Positions 34,330 through 47,467 of a DNA stretch of 64,000 nucleotides are shown in pieces (position 1 is the first letter of the stretch; the number at the start of each line of letters is the position of its first letter). A model generated the notes under the pieces. That model worked only from the letters and a program-made list of their open reading frames with translations. It did no database searches and was not told where the DNA came from. Both the position numbers and the translations under genes were made by a program. This stretch comes from Takakia lepidozioides (lineage: Eukaryota; Streptophyta; Takakiopsida; Takakiales; Takakiaceae): positions 55,347,053-55,411,052 of the forward strand of contig CM060732.1 of NCBI GenBank assembly GCA_030704615.1, read 5' to 3'.

Positions 34330-36310
34330 TAGATACAATTGGCTACAAAAAGTATTATTTATTAATTGTCTACCTTCCTGCGTTGATTTTTGTGATCCTT
34401 TGCTTCCCACAACTGTGTCTTATTCTTCTTACAGGCAACACATTTCCGACCGTCAGTGCACGTTCTCTGCTTTGTTTTGCAAGTTCGCTTCAGTCCCTCT
34501 TTCCTACCCCCAGTCAGCCCTTCTCTACATTGGGGTATGCTATTTGGGGATGTCTCTTCATTCTCTCTAATGTTTTCGATTCAAGGGCATGTTGTTCAAC
34601 ATGATGGCAGCCAATGGGATCCCCGTTGCCCCACAATCTGCTCACACTCACTTCACAGTGCCACATTACTGGTCCGTTTCCTTGCTTACATGTATTGTGC
34701 AGTGACATAATGCCCAATACTGAAGACTAGGACTGTTTCAACAAGTATATGTTGAGAAGCACTGGTAACTGGGGTATTTCAATGTAGCTCCCTGCATGCA
34801 ACACATGCCTACATTGCATATACAAGCAAGCCAGGAACTGCATGCAAAGGAAATTGGTAACACCCCGCACATACCATTCCATGCAACAATCGTAAATGGG
34901 CACAATACACACCCCAGTGCAATCAGTCTCCCTCGCAATCACAAGAATGTTATTGTGCTGGTGCCAGTGTGGCAATTGGTGTCTCAGCAATGATATTTAA
35001 TATAATTCGTGCCAAGCACCTGTGCTCTACACGCCACGAGGTCCAGTGTGTTGCACAATGGTGAATCAACAAAGTGTAGGGTTTTCTATGCGTGCCATTC
35101 GGATTTCCATGGTGATACATACACAGAAGGCACCTGATATCAGGCTCGGAAATAAACTCCACAGCGGCATGATGGTTGTCTATAATGCACACCAACCGTG
35201 ATTGCTCCAACATACGAAATTCGGGACGTTGTGGTCCATACATTTCTATGTCTATGGCACAATGTTTGAACACATGGGCCTCTCCATCCCCCATCTCTCT
35301 TTGCCGTTGTCTTTCATTCAAACACATGAAAGGATTGAATATGCTGATGTTTCCCCTCCTCGTATACCTGCTCTCCTCCATCTTCACCGAAGCCTGTGCA
35401 CTTCTCTACAACAATGGTGCCCGTCAACCAAAAAAAAAATAACTGTTCAAATGTCCTTTCATACTTCGGCCCCAATTTGTACCCATCCCTATCTCCCAAG
35501 GAATATACACTTCTTCTACTTCATCCACTTATGTGTTCTGATTTCAGGGTGCACAAATGCAAGCCTGCCTTGCCAGCATCATGGGAGCTGCAAAATCATT
35601 CCTTTTGAATTTACATACTTCCCATGTGACCTGTATGTAGAAGGGTAGTGACACATAAGAAACGTCCCTTCCCTTCTGCTAATTGCTTTAGGCCAATTGA
35701 ATGTAATCTTGAAGGTATCACCCCAGGAAAGGAAGATTACGAAAGCAAACAATATTATGCATAAATGCCTATTGGTTTCATATGCATTTAATTAAATCTC
35801 AGCAAGTTCTGTGTGAACGTATGGATGACTGTGGATTGAAGGGTGCCTTTACCAACTGTCAGGTACCCTTCATAATTGAATTTCACTTCACCCACAGCCC
35901 TCTTGAAGCTGGGGGACAAACACATGCAATCAGACCACACCATGCTTGCTTCAGCAACATTTGTTCAGATCTTCAGCATGGAACATGCACATTTGCATGC
36001 AACCCCTTATGCACTTTTGGTGCAAACGAGGCAGTACTGAACGACCAAGCAGTTCCTCTAGTTCAGCAATACTTATGAACTGCCCCACAAACTCCAGCCT
36101 CAGTTTTTGAAAGAGCAAACACATGCACTCAATTGGATTCCCACCTTAAGACGCCGACCGTGTCTTCTATGAAGCATTATCAATTACTTCTCAGATTTTG
36201 GCGTGGACGATCCTGCCCCACCTACAAGCAAAGCTGAGAGGGCTGGACTGACTCTAAGAGCACCCAAGTCCTGCACCAGCTCATCCATGGCAGAAGTCTC
36301 ATCGATGTCG
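34330..36310. other. No supported gene
   Basis: Only short frames without motifs occur on either strand. I see no element ends. Confidence 0.35.
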
Positions 36311-36320
36311 GTTTTGTCAA

Positions 36321-36879
36321 TCAAAAAAGCAGTAGTGGGAGTGAGCCCCACAACCAACTAACACTATGCTCTCCTCTCTCAACCCTATACTGCTTCTTTA
36401 GTCGCACTGTAAAGCTACCCTTCACCATCACGTTAGTTTTTATACCAGCGAGGGTCTTCTTCAGGTCCACAATGGGGACCTTGGATAGGAACCCGGTCTC
36501 GTCTGCCTCCACGATGCTGAAGATCTTCTGAGGACTCCGCAAGTTCACCTCCAACCACAAGTACTCCCCAGAAATCCGAGCCTTCGTGGTTGTGTCCACA
36601 TGAAATCCTTTCGCCTGTGCAGCACATGCAATCACATTCCAAATACACAAAGGAACCCCCATAGTAAAATATTGCATAGCATATGACTTTGGGGCATTCG
36701 GGTTGTATAACAACACTATTCCTTCTGGACACAGTGATTTCTCCATGCTGGAACCAAACAAAATGTTTGCAACGACAGTGCGTGTCCCTGCCAATCACGG
36801 CTGCAGCACATCCGAGATATTGCGGGGATCTAAGTACCTGATGGCTGTTCAATGAGCTCAGAAATTGTTTGAGAGGCAC
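36321..36879 (-). pseudogene. Possible LINE ORF1 (DUF4283-like) fragment
   Basis: The minus-strand text FTMGVPLCIWNVIACAAQAK and ISGEYLWLEVNLRSPQKI resembles the plant LINE ORF1 region (aromatic/hydrophobic core before a zinc knuckle). The knuckle itself is not visible. It lies immediately 3' of the LINE ORF2 fragment on the same strand, the wrong order for one element, so it would be a second copy. Confidence 0.3.
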
Positions 36880-36912
36880 GTCTCAATCTTGTTTTGTCGA
36901 AAAAATATTTAA

Positions 36913-38288
36913 TCATTTTTCTCCTTTTGTGGACCAGTTGACACCCGCCTGCAATTTCCACTTCCTCTCCTGGATTTTGTGATGAATGTCAAGGTTGTTT
37001 CTGGCTTGGACATATGTACGGTATGTGTCTTCATCACAGCGAGTGGATTCTATTTTCGATTGACAAACTTTGAGGCATTTGTTTAAGGCTATGACCTTCC
37101 TCTTCATGATGCTTGCTAGTTCCTGACTCATCCTCTGACTTTCAATATTGACAGCCTTCAGCTTGGCCAGGAAGAGATGCGTAGGGTTCAGGAGGTCACT
37201 TCCCGCCTGAGTCCAAACCCTTAGCAGGCCTTGCTTGAAGCTTGGCAGCTTAAGGAGGAGGTTATTTATTTTGTAAAGGCCTCTACCCCTTCTGTAAGAG
37301 TCTGGTAGGGTTATGGAGAGGGTAATTGGTGCATGGTCAAAGCATAAGGGTATTGGTTCTTGAGGGGCTCTCTTAGCATATTGAACTAAGTCAAGGGAAA
37401 GGTAAGCTCTATCAAGACGAGCCATACTTAGATCTGCTAGAGAGCGGTTATTGGACAAGGTATAGGTGATGTTTGATGACTGTCCAAAGATTGGTACTGC
37501 TTCTGTGAGGTTGTGTGTTGCATGCAGTTGAACCACTAGTCCATTTCTTCTAGGTTTGAGGTAAATAACCCCGCGCCTCTTCTATCCTCTTGCATCTCCA
37601 CCATATTAAAATCTCCGGACAATATCCAACTATCTATTGAAGGTTGTTCCCTCAATTTTGTGTTGAGAGTGTTCCAAAATTCCGCTCTGTCAGTAGAATC
37701 GTTGGGTGCATAGATATTCACCAGCCCAATCGGACCTGTTGAGTTGGGTAGGGATAAGGCACAAAATTGCAATCTTCCGGGGAGCCAGGTGTCCTGCGTA
37801 GTGAGGAACGGTTGAATGGTAGGAGAAAGAAGTATTGCAGTACCTCATTTCGTACCCGTGGAAGTGGGTTTCCATAAGGAGTTAGCTAATGGCCATAGAA
37901 AATCAATGAGGCTATCTATTTTCCCTTGATCTAGTTTATGCTCCTGCAGGAATATGATGGAATGATTTGCAAGGAAGGGAGTCAGCCAGATTTTGATTTT
38001 CAGCCTTTTTAGAGAAGTTGGGTCTGCTCCCAACCCTCTTATATTCCATGAATGGAGGTTAAAGATCATTGGCAGGTCAAGGTAGGCTGAGGCTGATAGT
38101 CTCATTTGATAGCCTAGAAGTGTGATAGAAGAATTTAACCCTATTGTCTCTTGGTCACAGGGAATTTTTCCAGACATAATTGTTCGAGGGCTTGCGAGTT
38201 TTATTCTGGATGAGTATGAAAACCCCTCTTGGTTTTGTGTTTTTGGGTAGGTCATGGGATGAAAGGAATTGTTCTGTAGACCCTCCAT
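36913..38288 (-). mobile_element. LINE ORF2 fragment, APE-type endonuclease
   Basis: This is the N-terminal half of an L1-type ORF2. Motifs in order are NLHSWNIRGLG, IIFLQEHKLDQGKID, GLVNIYAPNDSTDRAEFW, WILSGDFNMVE, SMARLDRAYLS and FDHAPITL, the endonuclease signature. Lesions are a TGA near 37850 and a stop/frameshift near 37540. It ends at 36913 before the reverse transcriptase, so the 3' half is missing. Confidence 0.8.
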
Positions 38289-38289
38289 T

Positions 38290-38905
38290 TGATGCTAAAA
38301 ATATTGCATAAACTTATATGTATTGAACATTAAATAAATCAGAGTGCAAAAACTTGTTGAATTATCATGGGAAATTAGCCCTTCAATCCAATTGACTAAT
38401 CAGTCGAATCAAAACTATGTCGGGCATTCCCATATATATTATGTACAAAAATAAGTGTAGTCAATAGAATGTCAACATAATTTGGATCAAAGGGCATGAA
38501 CTGATAAATTGTTAGATCAAAGCATGCAACAGAGCCACTAATGACGCTTCCATCAGGAGTATCCATGGAAAAGCTGAAACATCATATTATGCCATAGTTA
38601 TCAATATAATGATATGTAGATATCAAGAGGTGGAGATCACTCTCGAAAACTAATCTGCAAGCACCTCAAACAACAAGGGACAAAGCAATAGTATGCATAT
38701 ATATGCAGTTGCCAAAAACGTGCTAGGAGAAGTGGGGTTTTTAGTAGTTAGTTTACAATATTTTTTTTAAAGGGTAAAAATGTCCAGATATATGAAATAT
38801 TTTCTCCCAATGTAAGCCTACAAATTAATATGTGAATTGGAGATGTCTCGGCCATATGGATTTTTGGAGGTTCCCAGTGCTTTGTAAGCTTTATGGGCCA
38901 TGTCA
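38290..38905. other. No supported gene
   Basis: The DNA is A/T-rich without recognised exons or ends. Confidence 0.3.
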
Positions 38906-38910
38906 CCCAT

Positions 38911-39700
38911 TAGATTTTTTTTTTTTTGTTTTTTGTTTGGAAAAAAAACAGGAACAGGGGGATTGTAGCCTTAATAAACTTTATTATAACTTATTGTGGG
39001 GGGAAAAAAATTAAAACCCTGATTACACCATAAGGCACACACACCGTAATCAGTGTTCTAAGAACCATGCATCCTCGAGAAGAGGACCTTGCTTATATGA
39101 AACCACATCAGGGACCGCGTCCCAAGAAACCAGACCATTTTAATGCCTAATTGAAGAACTGCCTACAGCTGAATGATCTAAACAAGACTCCTTTTAATAA
39201 ACACTAAGGTAGAAAGAACTTTCCCATGATGAAATCCATTGACTTTTCTAAAAGCAGAAAGGATTTATCTGTAATTAAGACTCGAGGCTTTCGAAAAAGG
39301 TTTGAGATACTTCAGTTTACATCTCACTCAAACTCAGGGGAAAGAGTGGAGGGGGACAAGGAGGTCTCGCCACACTGGTGGAGGGAGTTCGGTCCAAAGA
39401 CATTGGTCTTGCGCTGGGGTGCTACAGATGAGACCTTGGTGGCCCCAGGTGTTCTGAAAGGCTGCACGAATCGTTGTTGCATTCCTACCATTCTTGCTGA
39501 TGTCTGCAGTTTTAGCCCACGCTTTTCTGGACTCAGTTTGCAAATCATAGAAAATGTTCGAGAATAGAGAAGAAATCGTGGAGGTTTGATAGAAGCTTGG
39601 TGCACAATGGGGGCTTTATTAGGTGGACATGTTTTTATGTTGTGTTTTGAGGAGTTATATGATGTCAATGCATTACTACACATGTGATAGGTACTTTGCA
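38911..39700 (-). mobile_element. LINE 3' end with poly(A)
   Basis: The minus strand encodes the C-terminal tail (GHQGLICSTPAQDQCLWTEL, then PPVWRDLLVPLHSFP) also seen at 17360-17500. It is followed by a 3' UTR with ggtgtgtgtgccttatggtg and a T-rich run, ending in a poly(A) that appears as the T-run at 38911-38925. It is 5'-truncated. It belongs to the same family as the LINE at 14790-17900. Confidence 0.75.
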
Positions 39701-40377
39701 AGTAGAAGGGGATTCATTCCTTGAGGCAGCAGTTACCACAAGGCTTTCTTCCATGGGCTCTACATTAAAGATCCACGATGATCAAAATGTTGGACGTTTG
39801 GTTGCTTCCATTGACCAAACATGTCAATGGCTTTCGGAAGAACACTTGGGGAGCCATTTTTATCTCCAAGTGTTGTTGTGCCTGACCCGGACTACTTACT
39901 ATGTCATTCTAGGTCATAATGGATAGAAGTGTAACAAACAAACATGCTCTGGAGATCTACTAGAACTTCTTCCCGGAGCTCATAATTCAACATTGCGAGC
40001 GATGTGTGCAACGTACTTCTGATCAGGGTAATCCCGCAAAATTCCTAAAGATGTATCTTTGGCTTAATCTGCCAATAAACTTCCTTTAGACACAAAGTTG
40101 GATCATGCTTGCAAGAAAGCAAGTCTAATGTATGTTTTCCATACATTAGATTTTTGAAGCATCTTCGAGATCAATGTACTACTATCATCTATGCTCTTCC
40201 TGAGACCTGACTACTAGATTGTGGTCTCTTATACTATTACAACTTAAGTCTTTTATGTGGCTGAAAGACAGCTGCATGAGTCTTATCCAACAATTGGGCC
40301 CAGGAAGTAAAATAACTCTTTGTACACAATGTTCGCATTTCAAAGTTTGTGAGACATTGTACTCATCATATGCTACT
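39701..40377. other. No supported gene
   Basis: An 80-codon plus-strand frame (39684-39926) has no motif. The duplicated block begins at the right edge. Confidence 0.3.
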
Positions 40378-40951
40378 TGCCACAGCCTTTGTCCACAATC
40401 CCTGCACCAGCGTACATGCTTTTGTGAGATATGAGAGAGATTATTGAAAGAGATGTCTATGCTAAATTGTTACAACTTCCTTTGGTTATGTTGTAAGGGA
40501 AAGTATACATATTTCGTTGTCAAAGCCATTATACTATGTTTCATGTGTACAACTATTTTAGTTACTCGATCAAGAGGGTTCGGACCTCGGTGAGTGGGAC
40601 CAATGTGAAGAACAAAGATTGATTTTCTTAATTTTGAACCATTGTTTCTGAGGGCAGCCCTTGAGATGATATACTTGTCACGGTTAGAATCCAACAAGAT
40701 CACCTTGCCCCAGGACCCTAATTCCTTAGGAAAGATTTTGACGTGGCAGCACACAAATCTTAGCATGAACCATTAATTGGTTCAATTATCCGTAGCCAAT
40801 GTCCACCCCAAAAAAATGCTATTGGATACATGTGATTTAAAGTCAGCTAGAGTACAAGTGGGAATAACATATATAAGGTGAGGCCATTGATTTATGCTTA
40901 AGTTCATGTTGTTTCAAGTGATCTAATTACAATCACTTGTTTTCAACAATA
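40378..40951. repeat. Duplicated block, left part of copy B
   Basis: It pairs with 615-1108. This copy is uninterrupted apart from small indels. Confidence 0.75.
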
Positions 40952-41214
40952 AGATACCTTCAAAGAAATCCTCAAAGAAAGTTGAATTAGTACAACTTCC
41001 CTTCCAGATAACTTAGAGTTCAGCGCCAAACACCAACATTTTCATTTTGTAAAATAAAATGACAAAAATATACATAAAGTCTCACCAAAAAAAAACTGGA
41101 CATGCGAGCAGTTTGGCACCAAACTATGTTGTGTGTTGGATGAACATATTGTTTTTTTCTTTTTTTTCCTCTACATGACACGGGAATAAGTCCTCATTCT
41201 TTGGAGAGGTATTG

Positions 41215-42080
41215 ATAATATATTTTTATTTTCATTTTATAGTTGGTGGATCATTAGCTCATTTTAGCAAAATAATTACTTTTAACACATGTTTATAGAA
41301 ATTAAGCTTGATCTTTTACCTATTCGAGCTTTTGGTTATTGAAGATGCTGACAATTCTTGTCTTCCATCCATCCAATACGGTGGAGTTCATTATCATATA
41401 TAAATACATGGTCTCGCATCAAAAAGCTACAACTTCAACAAAACAATAGGCTTTAAATTTAAAACGGCCACTACTTTAAAGAACCTTATTATAAAGTTAT
41501 CGGTTCATATCTAATGGTTTTGAAAACAAAAAAAACAAAAAAAACACATCAACTACTATTGTAAGTTTTGTGAGTCACTTCTAGATGCATTTGGATTCAT
41601 TATATAATATGAATACATTATTTTACGTCACGTGAAGTAAGAAATCTGATAACATTAGTATAACACTATATATAAATTAAACAGTGACACGCAAACTTTC
41701 TTTTCTCCTAAATACATTATTATATTGAATTTGCTTTTAGTTTACGTTTGGCCAAACTATGTTAGAATTATATTATTTTTTGCTTGTTAAAGAATCAATA
41801 TTAGCAATAATTGAGCGATATTTTCTAATGTATAAATACCTCCTAACAAATTATAATCCGGTTCTTTGTTGGAAATGTGTGGTGGGAAAACAACGAAGCA
41901 AGCCATTACTGTAATTTCATCCTGCATTAGATTAGAATACTAGTTAATATGCATGGACTTCCTCATCTCATTTCAATGCAAATGTTTTTTTATAATATAT
42001 GTGACATGTCAATTATAAATATAACTCATATGTGTATGGGGATTACAAACCCTAAGACTTCATATATTGATGTTGTTGCG
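41215..42080. repeat. Duplicated block, right part of copy B
   Basis: It pairs with 2995-3885. Only about 260 bp separates it from the left part, against 1.9 kb in copy A. Confidence 0.75.
41749..41930 (-). pseudogene. Aspartic protease C-terminal exon, decayed copy
   Basis: The minus strand reads ITVMACFVVFPPHISNKEPD then YNLLGGIYTLENIAQ, clearly the counterpart of 3549-3737. It then loses the frame before the end. It lies inside duplication copy B. Confidence 0.55.
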
Positions 42081-42084
42081 CAAC

Positions 42085-43290
42085 ATGTATATTCCTTCTC
42101 AAAATCCAACTCTCTCTCTCTCCTCTCAAAAACTAGCATGGGGCTAAGGAGATTTTTTTGTGAAAATCATCATCCTTGCTACTATTACTTATTAGCCGCC
42201 TTCTCCACTGGTGGCGCATCCCTACATGAAGATAGCTGGAAGAAAAGGATGGATGTCCCTCCTACTAACTTCCTGAGACGTTTTCAGAACCTCTCTTTGT
42301 AACATCTAGAATGGATCATGATTTTTGCTGTGACATTCATCACTCTTCTTTTCCCGTATAATGCTGCTATGTTGAATGCGGTTGCTATTGCGGTGCCTCA
42401 TTTGAAGAGCAATTGCTCTGCCCTCAGTGAACACTTATGAATACCGGTGCTTTGCCTCCATTGAAACGCAAACAGGGATGATTGTTCACTATTCTTGACC
42501 TTCTTTCTGATCCCTCTCGACACGCTGTCCTTGAAAAGGTGACGTGCCTGCTTCCCCTCTCTAAGGCTGCTGCATATTGATGAGAAACTGAACTATTTGC
42601 TTTAAGTTTCCTATCTCTACCTTCCCTTGCATACTGGCACTCACTAACTACCTCTTTCTCTCACTGGGAAGCTGGTCCTGGGAAGCGTTTTCACAATTAT
42701 GGACTCTTCAGCTCCAGCTCCCTACACTCGCTTGAGTATCCCACTCTCTCACCTCGCTCTCTCACCCCTGGCTTTGTTACATGTCTGCATTCTGCTCTTA
42801 GACACTCATTCTCGCATTTATCTCCCGTTTCTGTCTTTCTTGTTTCTGCCTTCGGCTATGGCTTCTAGAGGTGCAGCGTAGCTACGGCGTGAGCCCAGCC
42901 CTGTGAGCCTAGGAGCTGAGCTCACGTTGTAGCTGCAAAGCGTGAGCTGAGCTCACGCTTCAGGGAAGCGTGAGCGGCACAAATCTGCTGGAGAAACAGG
43001 TCCTATAGGCGAGGATTGCAGGAAGAGGGCCTATTACCGTGGAAAAAACAAAGGGGGCCACCATGCACCATGTCTGCAATGTCTGCTCAAAAAGAGGAAT
43101 ATGAAAATATGGCAGATTTGAGCTCAGAATGATTGACACACTTTATTTCAATTCACAGATAGACGCTTACAATGAATGGCATGTGCATTTGCCCTGGTTC
43201 CGTGAACGAAATGTATGTGTTTGTCCTAAATGCAAAGTCTTCACACGATAACCTGGAAACTAGCATGGGAAGCCGGCATGGCTCATATGT
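42085..43290. other. Non-coding DNA with a palindrome cluster
   Basis: No exon is supported. Around 42879-42970 several copies of a gagctcacg / cgtgagctc word make overlapping hairpins, including the near-perfect palindrome agcgtgagct-g-agctcacgct (42939-42959). Confidence 0.45.
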
Positions 43291-43292
43291 GT

Positions 43293-46158
43293 TCAAAGAG
43301 AATCTGGCGGAGCCCTACGTGAGGTGTCCTGCTGCAGAAGGGTGATGACTTCTCCGTAGCCTAGTGTGGCTTGGTGAATGAATTCGCAGCACATAATTAC
43401 AAGGTATACGTAATATTGATGCTTGCAGGGGACCCACTTCCCTCTCATGCCGAGAGCGCCCTCACGCATCGTTACAAAATCCGGACAAGTGCACGTAGGG
43501 AAATTCCCCACGGTAACCTGATATTCTTTGCCATGAAGAACTGAGTCAATAGACAGCACTGTGTAAATCCGTCCATACCCCGGGGCAGGGACTTTGGTGG
43601 TATGAGTCACCCGAGCCTGCAAAATTCTAGCCGATTCCATCTTGCAGTCGTGATCTGCACCCGAAGCGACACGGCGTACTGTTTTTCCTCGCCTTCCAAA
43701 TGGGGGACCCTGGATTGCAAAGGGGAGCCTTCAGTGCACCTGTTCAGAGCTCTGGCCATCTTCGATGGGTCTCCGGACCTACTCGCAGCCCTTAGCATCA
43801 ACAAAGTCGTATCAGGGCCCTTGCCTCCGCCCCGTCCCATCAGAAAATTGCGGTACCTGGTTTGTTGTGTAAGTGCCCGCACCATGTCATCAGCAGTGGC
43901 CATATACAAGTCACATCCTGCTTTGGTAGACTGCTGCATCCAGGCGTTGTGAACAGTCTCCGCCAAATTACAGGATGGCATGTCGGCCAAGTCCTCCAAG
44001 GACATGTCTTGCAGGAGGCATTGCATGCAAATGTGAGGAACGAAAGTCAATGGAAGAGGTTCTGCAAGTGACAATCCAACAACCCCAAACGAACAGGCAC
44101 GATGCAAAGTGAAATTTGTGTTTCTGGGATTGAAGAGGCTTACCGTCGTCATGAAAGCTCCCCACTGTCTGTACCTGAAGTGCCAGAAAACCAACCAGTC
44201 CTCCAACTCCTTTAGGTGGATACCAGTAGCAGCACCAGAGGAGAACCACCAAGCCCGGATTGCTTGGTAAGTGCTCTCAACTTCTCCCATTGAGGTGGCA
44301 TTTTTGTACTTTAGGCAGAGCCTTCTGTGCTCCAACTGAAGGTCAGGGCGAATGCAGCGCTTTGTATGACGTGCCAGGGATTGACTCCAATGGAAGAGGC
44401 ATGTGCGCTCCCTATTTTCCATTGGGACCTTAGGATCCCCCGAACCAAACACGCGTCGCACTGCATTGAAATTTGCCTGTGCACTATCAGCCATGAAGCC
44501 CGCAAAATTTGTGTTCTGCATTCCATTGCGCTGCATGACGGCCATGAGCGAATTCCACATGAGCATCTGGGATTCAGTGTCCTCCGACTGCATATCACAA
44601 ATTGCTATGGAGAGCACACGCTGGTACGCTGGTCGTACACATGGCACGCCATGGTTGTCCAACCCTTCACCCGTTTGCAGTGATCAAACATTAACCAATA
44701 TTTAGCCAAATCTCCTCCAGGTTGCATTCGGCGGACTATGCTCATACCACTGCCTTTGCCCACTGTGGAAATCTTGAACAATTACACCTTGGACGAGCCT
44801 TGGTCAGGGAAGATACTGTTTGGAATGAATTTTTAGCGACTCCTCCGTTTGAGGTCCATAATGTTGTCCATGATCCAGCACTGCCTGTGCCCATTCTGAG
44901 TGCATTCACCTGGTTTCGAATATTGGGAGAGCTCAACACAGAGAAATGGTCCATCACTGCATCAAGCGAATGCATCCAGCATTGGTTGTGTCGCATCCCC
45001 TTCACCCAGTATGTGTTTTTCCAGGAATGCCTTGCTAGCTGCAAGCGCTCTAGCAAAAGGTGCAACACAAGGGGCATTGTGGAACTTTTGCTTCAGCAGA
45101 TTTCTAGCGATGTCCACGCTATCCCTGCAACTTCCTTTTGACACAGGATGCTTGTGTGTACCCATATGAATGCAGGCACGAGTCATTGTCTTGCATCGGT
45201 GTGCCACCTGGTACATACGAGTGTGGCACACAGAAACACAGGACGGGGAAAGTTTGTAGAACCTGCACACAAAAGTATTGGTCTTGGGAGGGGCAAGCCC
45301 TGGGGTGAAAGGATTCAAGGGCACACCTTCCCACTCACTTTCGTTTGGTTTAGCCCTGTTTCTCAGGCGAGGGCAAGAAATATTCACGCACTTGCAATGC
45401 CCAACGCAAACCGACCTTCGAAATTTCAATCCAATGTCGTTGTGGATGTTTGATGTTTTTGTCCTGCACCAAGGGTGTCCGTCATGTTTCTTGTCCATGC
45501 CCTGCAGAAGCCCAGCTAGTCCACTAGAAGACGTGGGAGGGTTAAGCTCAAACAAGATGTCCCCATCAAACTCTGCTGGCACATATTGAACCTGCTGCAT
45601 CCAAAGGGACTCCCAATCAACAAAACGCAGCTCGCTCTTGCACCCATGCACCCTTGCGAGGGCTTTCAATTTCGGAATGACACTCGTTATCTCCTGCAAT
45701 TTGTCATCATCCAAGAATGGAGTGTGCACTGGCAGATGAATCTCAGAAACATCCTCAAAGGACGAGTCTGAAAGAGTCACAAATGTAGTGGATGTGCTCA
45801 CCTCTTGTTTCACATGAACTGTGCCCTTCTGCTGCACGACCAATGCTGCAGTGCCAGGGGTAACTACTGATCCTGATTGTCTTCTCTCTTTTCCAGGGAC
45901 CCGGTATGTGCCTGGAAGGACTCTCCACTTCCTTCCACACTCGCCAACCAATGGTTTCTCCAAGTGCCCAGAATCCAAATTCCCATCCTCGTCATACACC
46001 TCTTTTTGAACAAGCAGAGAACCCAATTCTAGAGGGAACACTGTAACCAGCTCATCCTCATGAACAACTGCAAACCCCTCGTCATCTGTAGTGGCAGTCA
46101 GTGGAAGACTACCTGCATTGGAATGAAATCGAGCGAGTCTATCTCCCTCCCTGGACAT
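43293..46158 (-). pseudogene. Mutator-like transposase with WRKY-GCM1 and SWIM fingers
   Basis: This is the transposase of a second MULE family. From the 5' end it has an acidic/Ser-rich N-terminus, then a WRKY-GCM1-type finger (GHPWCRTKTSNIHNDIGLKF, VGHCKCVNISCPRL), a catalytic core with NFAGFMADSAQANFNAVR (second Asp) and RTCLFHWSQSLARHTKRC (C-x2-H), a conserved helical region (ELEDWLVFWHFRYRQWGAFM) and a SWIM finger (CTCPDF ... CKH, about 43430-43490). Breaks are stops at 44962-44964, 44833-44835 and 44782-44784, and frameshifts near 44650 and 43630. The start at 46158 gives the longest frame; introns cannot be excluded. Not functional as it stands. Confidence 0.8.
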
Positions 46159-46159
46159 G

Positions 46160-47460
46160 TTTTCCTACACTGACCCAAAGTTGCGATCCACAAAGGGTCC
46201 CCCGAACTGATAGCCCGTAATTCTCGAAAGGGCATCCACCCCAAACGAACTGAGGTGAATAAGGGTAGCACTGACCCAAAGACTGCGGGTGATGCATGCA
46301 ATGGATGTAAGAATGACATGCACGACGAAAGTCTGCACCGAACTTCGCAGCCAGCCACACTGAGAGACACCAACCAGAAAAACTGTTTTCAAAGACAAGA
46401 AGCCACAAGAAGCCGTACTGTATTTGGATGAAAAACAAATCCTGAACATGACATAAAACCATCCATTATGGAAAGACGGCAACGACCCTGGAGACCAGTA
46501 AACAGGAAACCCCAAATCTAATGAGGTTGTGTTGTGCCAGAAGAGCAAAGCACAAACACTGACACTCCGGGGGATACCTCGCACGAATGTGTGTAACACA
46601 TCACCATTGCCGACACAAACCTTTATACCAAATGACCCCATTGCGACAGTGACGGTGAAATGCAAATCGCAGGGTAGGCAGTACAACATATGTGGATGCA
46701 TATGTGAAGCATAATTATTGCGAATCTACAAGTACTGCTCGAAATTGAACTAGCAATAGATTTTTACGGCATTTTCAAATTTGAAAGAATGCAAGAAGGC
46801 TGCCATGTATTGGCAGCCGGTGAAGTACATCTGACATATATCACAAGTACATGCAACGGCAAAGGAAGTGCCACCACTTTTTTTCTTGGATAATACAAAG
46901 ACGTAGAAATGGATGAATTCCGTTCGCACACAATGATAACACCCGCATCCAAATATGGTTAACAATGTCCAATTTTTATTTTGGATACATGCCAAAACAA
47001 CCCTTGTTGCAAACGTCAAACTGGAGAGCTCTAGAGGCAGCGTGGGGAGCCCTTGTTTCCACCGGAGGAGGAAGAGAAGGAAGTCGTTATACTTTACGAG
47101 CACTAGGGACAGGAATAGAGCCAGACATGGAATGAGGATGGAAAGAGTAGACGAAGAGGAAAATGAGGAAGAAGAGGCAAAGAGGAAAGTTTGGCGATGG
47201 AAGAGTAGGATTTTGGATAAGAACAGCAGCCCGCCATACTTCCGAGAACAGTTGAGGAGGAGACTGCATCCGAGGAGAGACGGACGCCGAAGATGATGTT
47301 GATGCTGGCCTAAGGAAGTAGCAGATAGTGGAAAAGAGGATGGGGGAGATGCTCCAGAACATGCTCGGCGTAGAGAGCAGTCCGAAGCGCAAAGGGTCCC
47401 CGGCGATTAGGGAGTCTTCTGGAGCAGTAAAAAAAAAGGTACAAGTGATGTCCACACCTA
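46160..47460. other. Upstream flank of the MULE remnant
   Basis: A 178-codon minus-strand frame (46165-46701) has hydrophobic, low-specificity content and no motif, and I do not support it as a gene. The rest shows no element end. The hairpin array begins at 47468. Confidence 0.35.
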
Positions 47461-47467
47461 TTTGGAA

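Noticed and set aside
43327-46009. Plus-strand frames opposite the MULE
   Set aside because: Shadows of the minus-strand transposase without motifs of their own.
46165-46701. 178-codon minus-strand frame upstream of the MULE
   Set aside because: No recognisable domain, overlapping frames of similar quality, and likely flanking or leader sequence.
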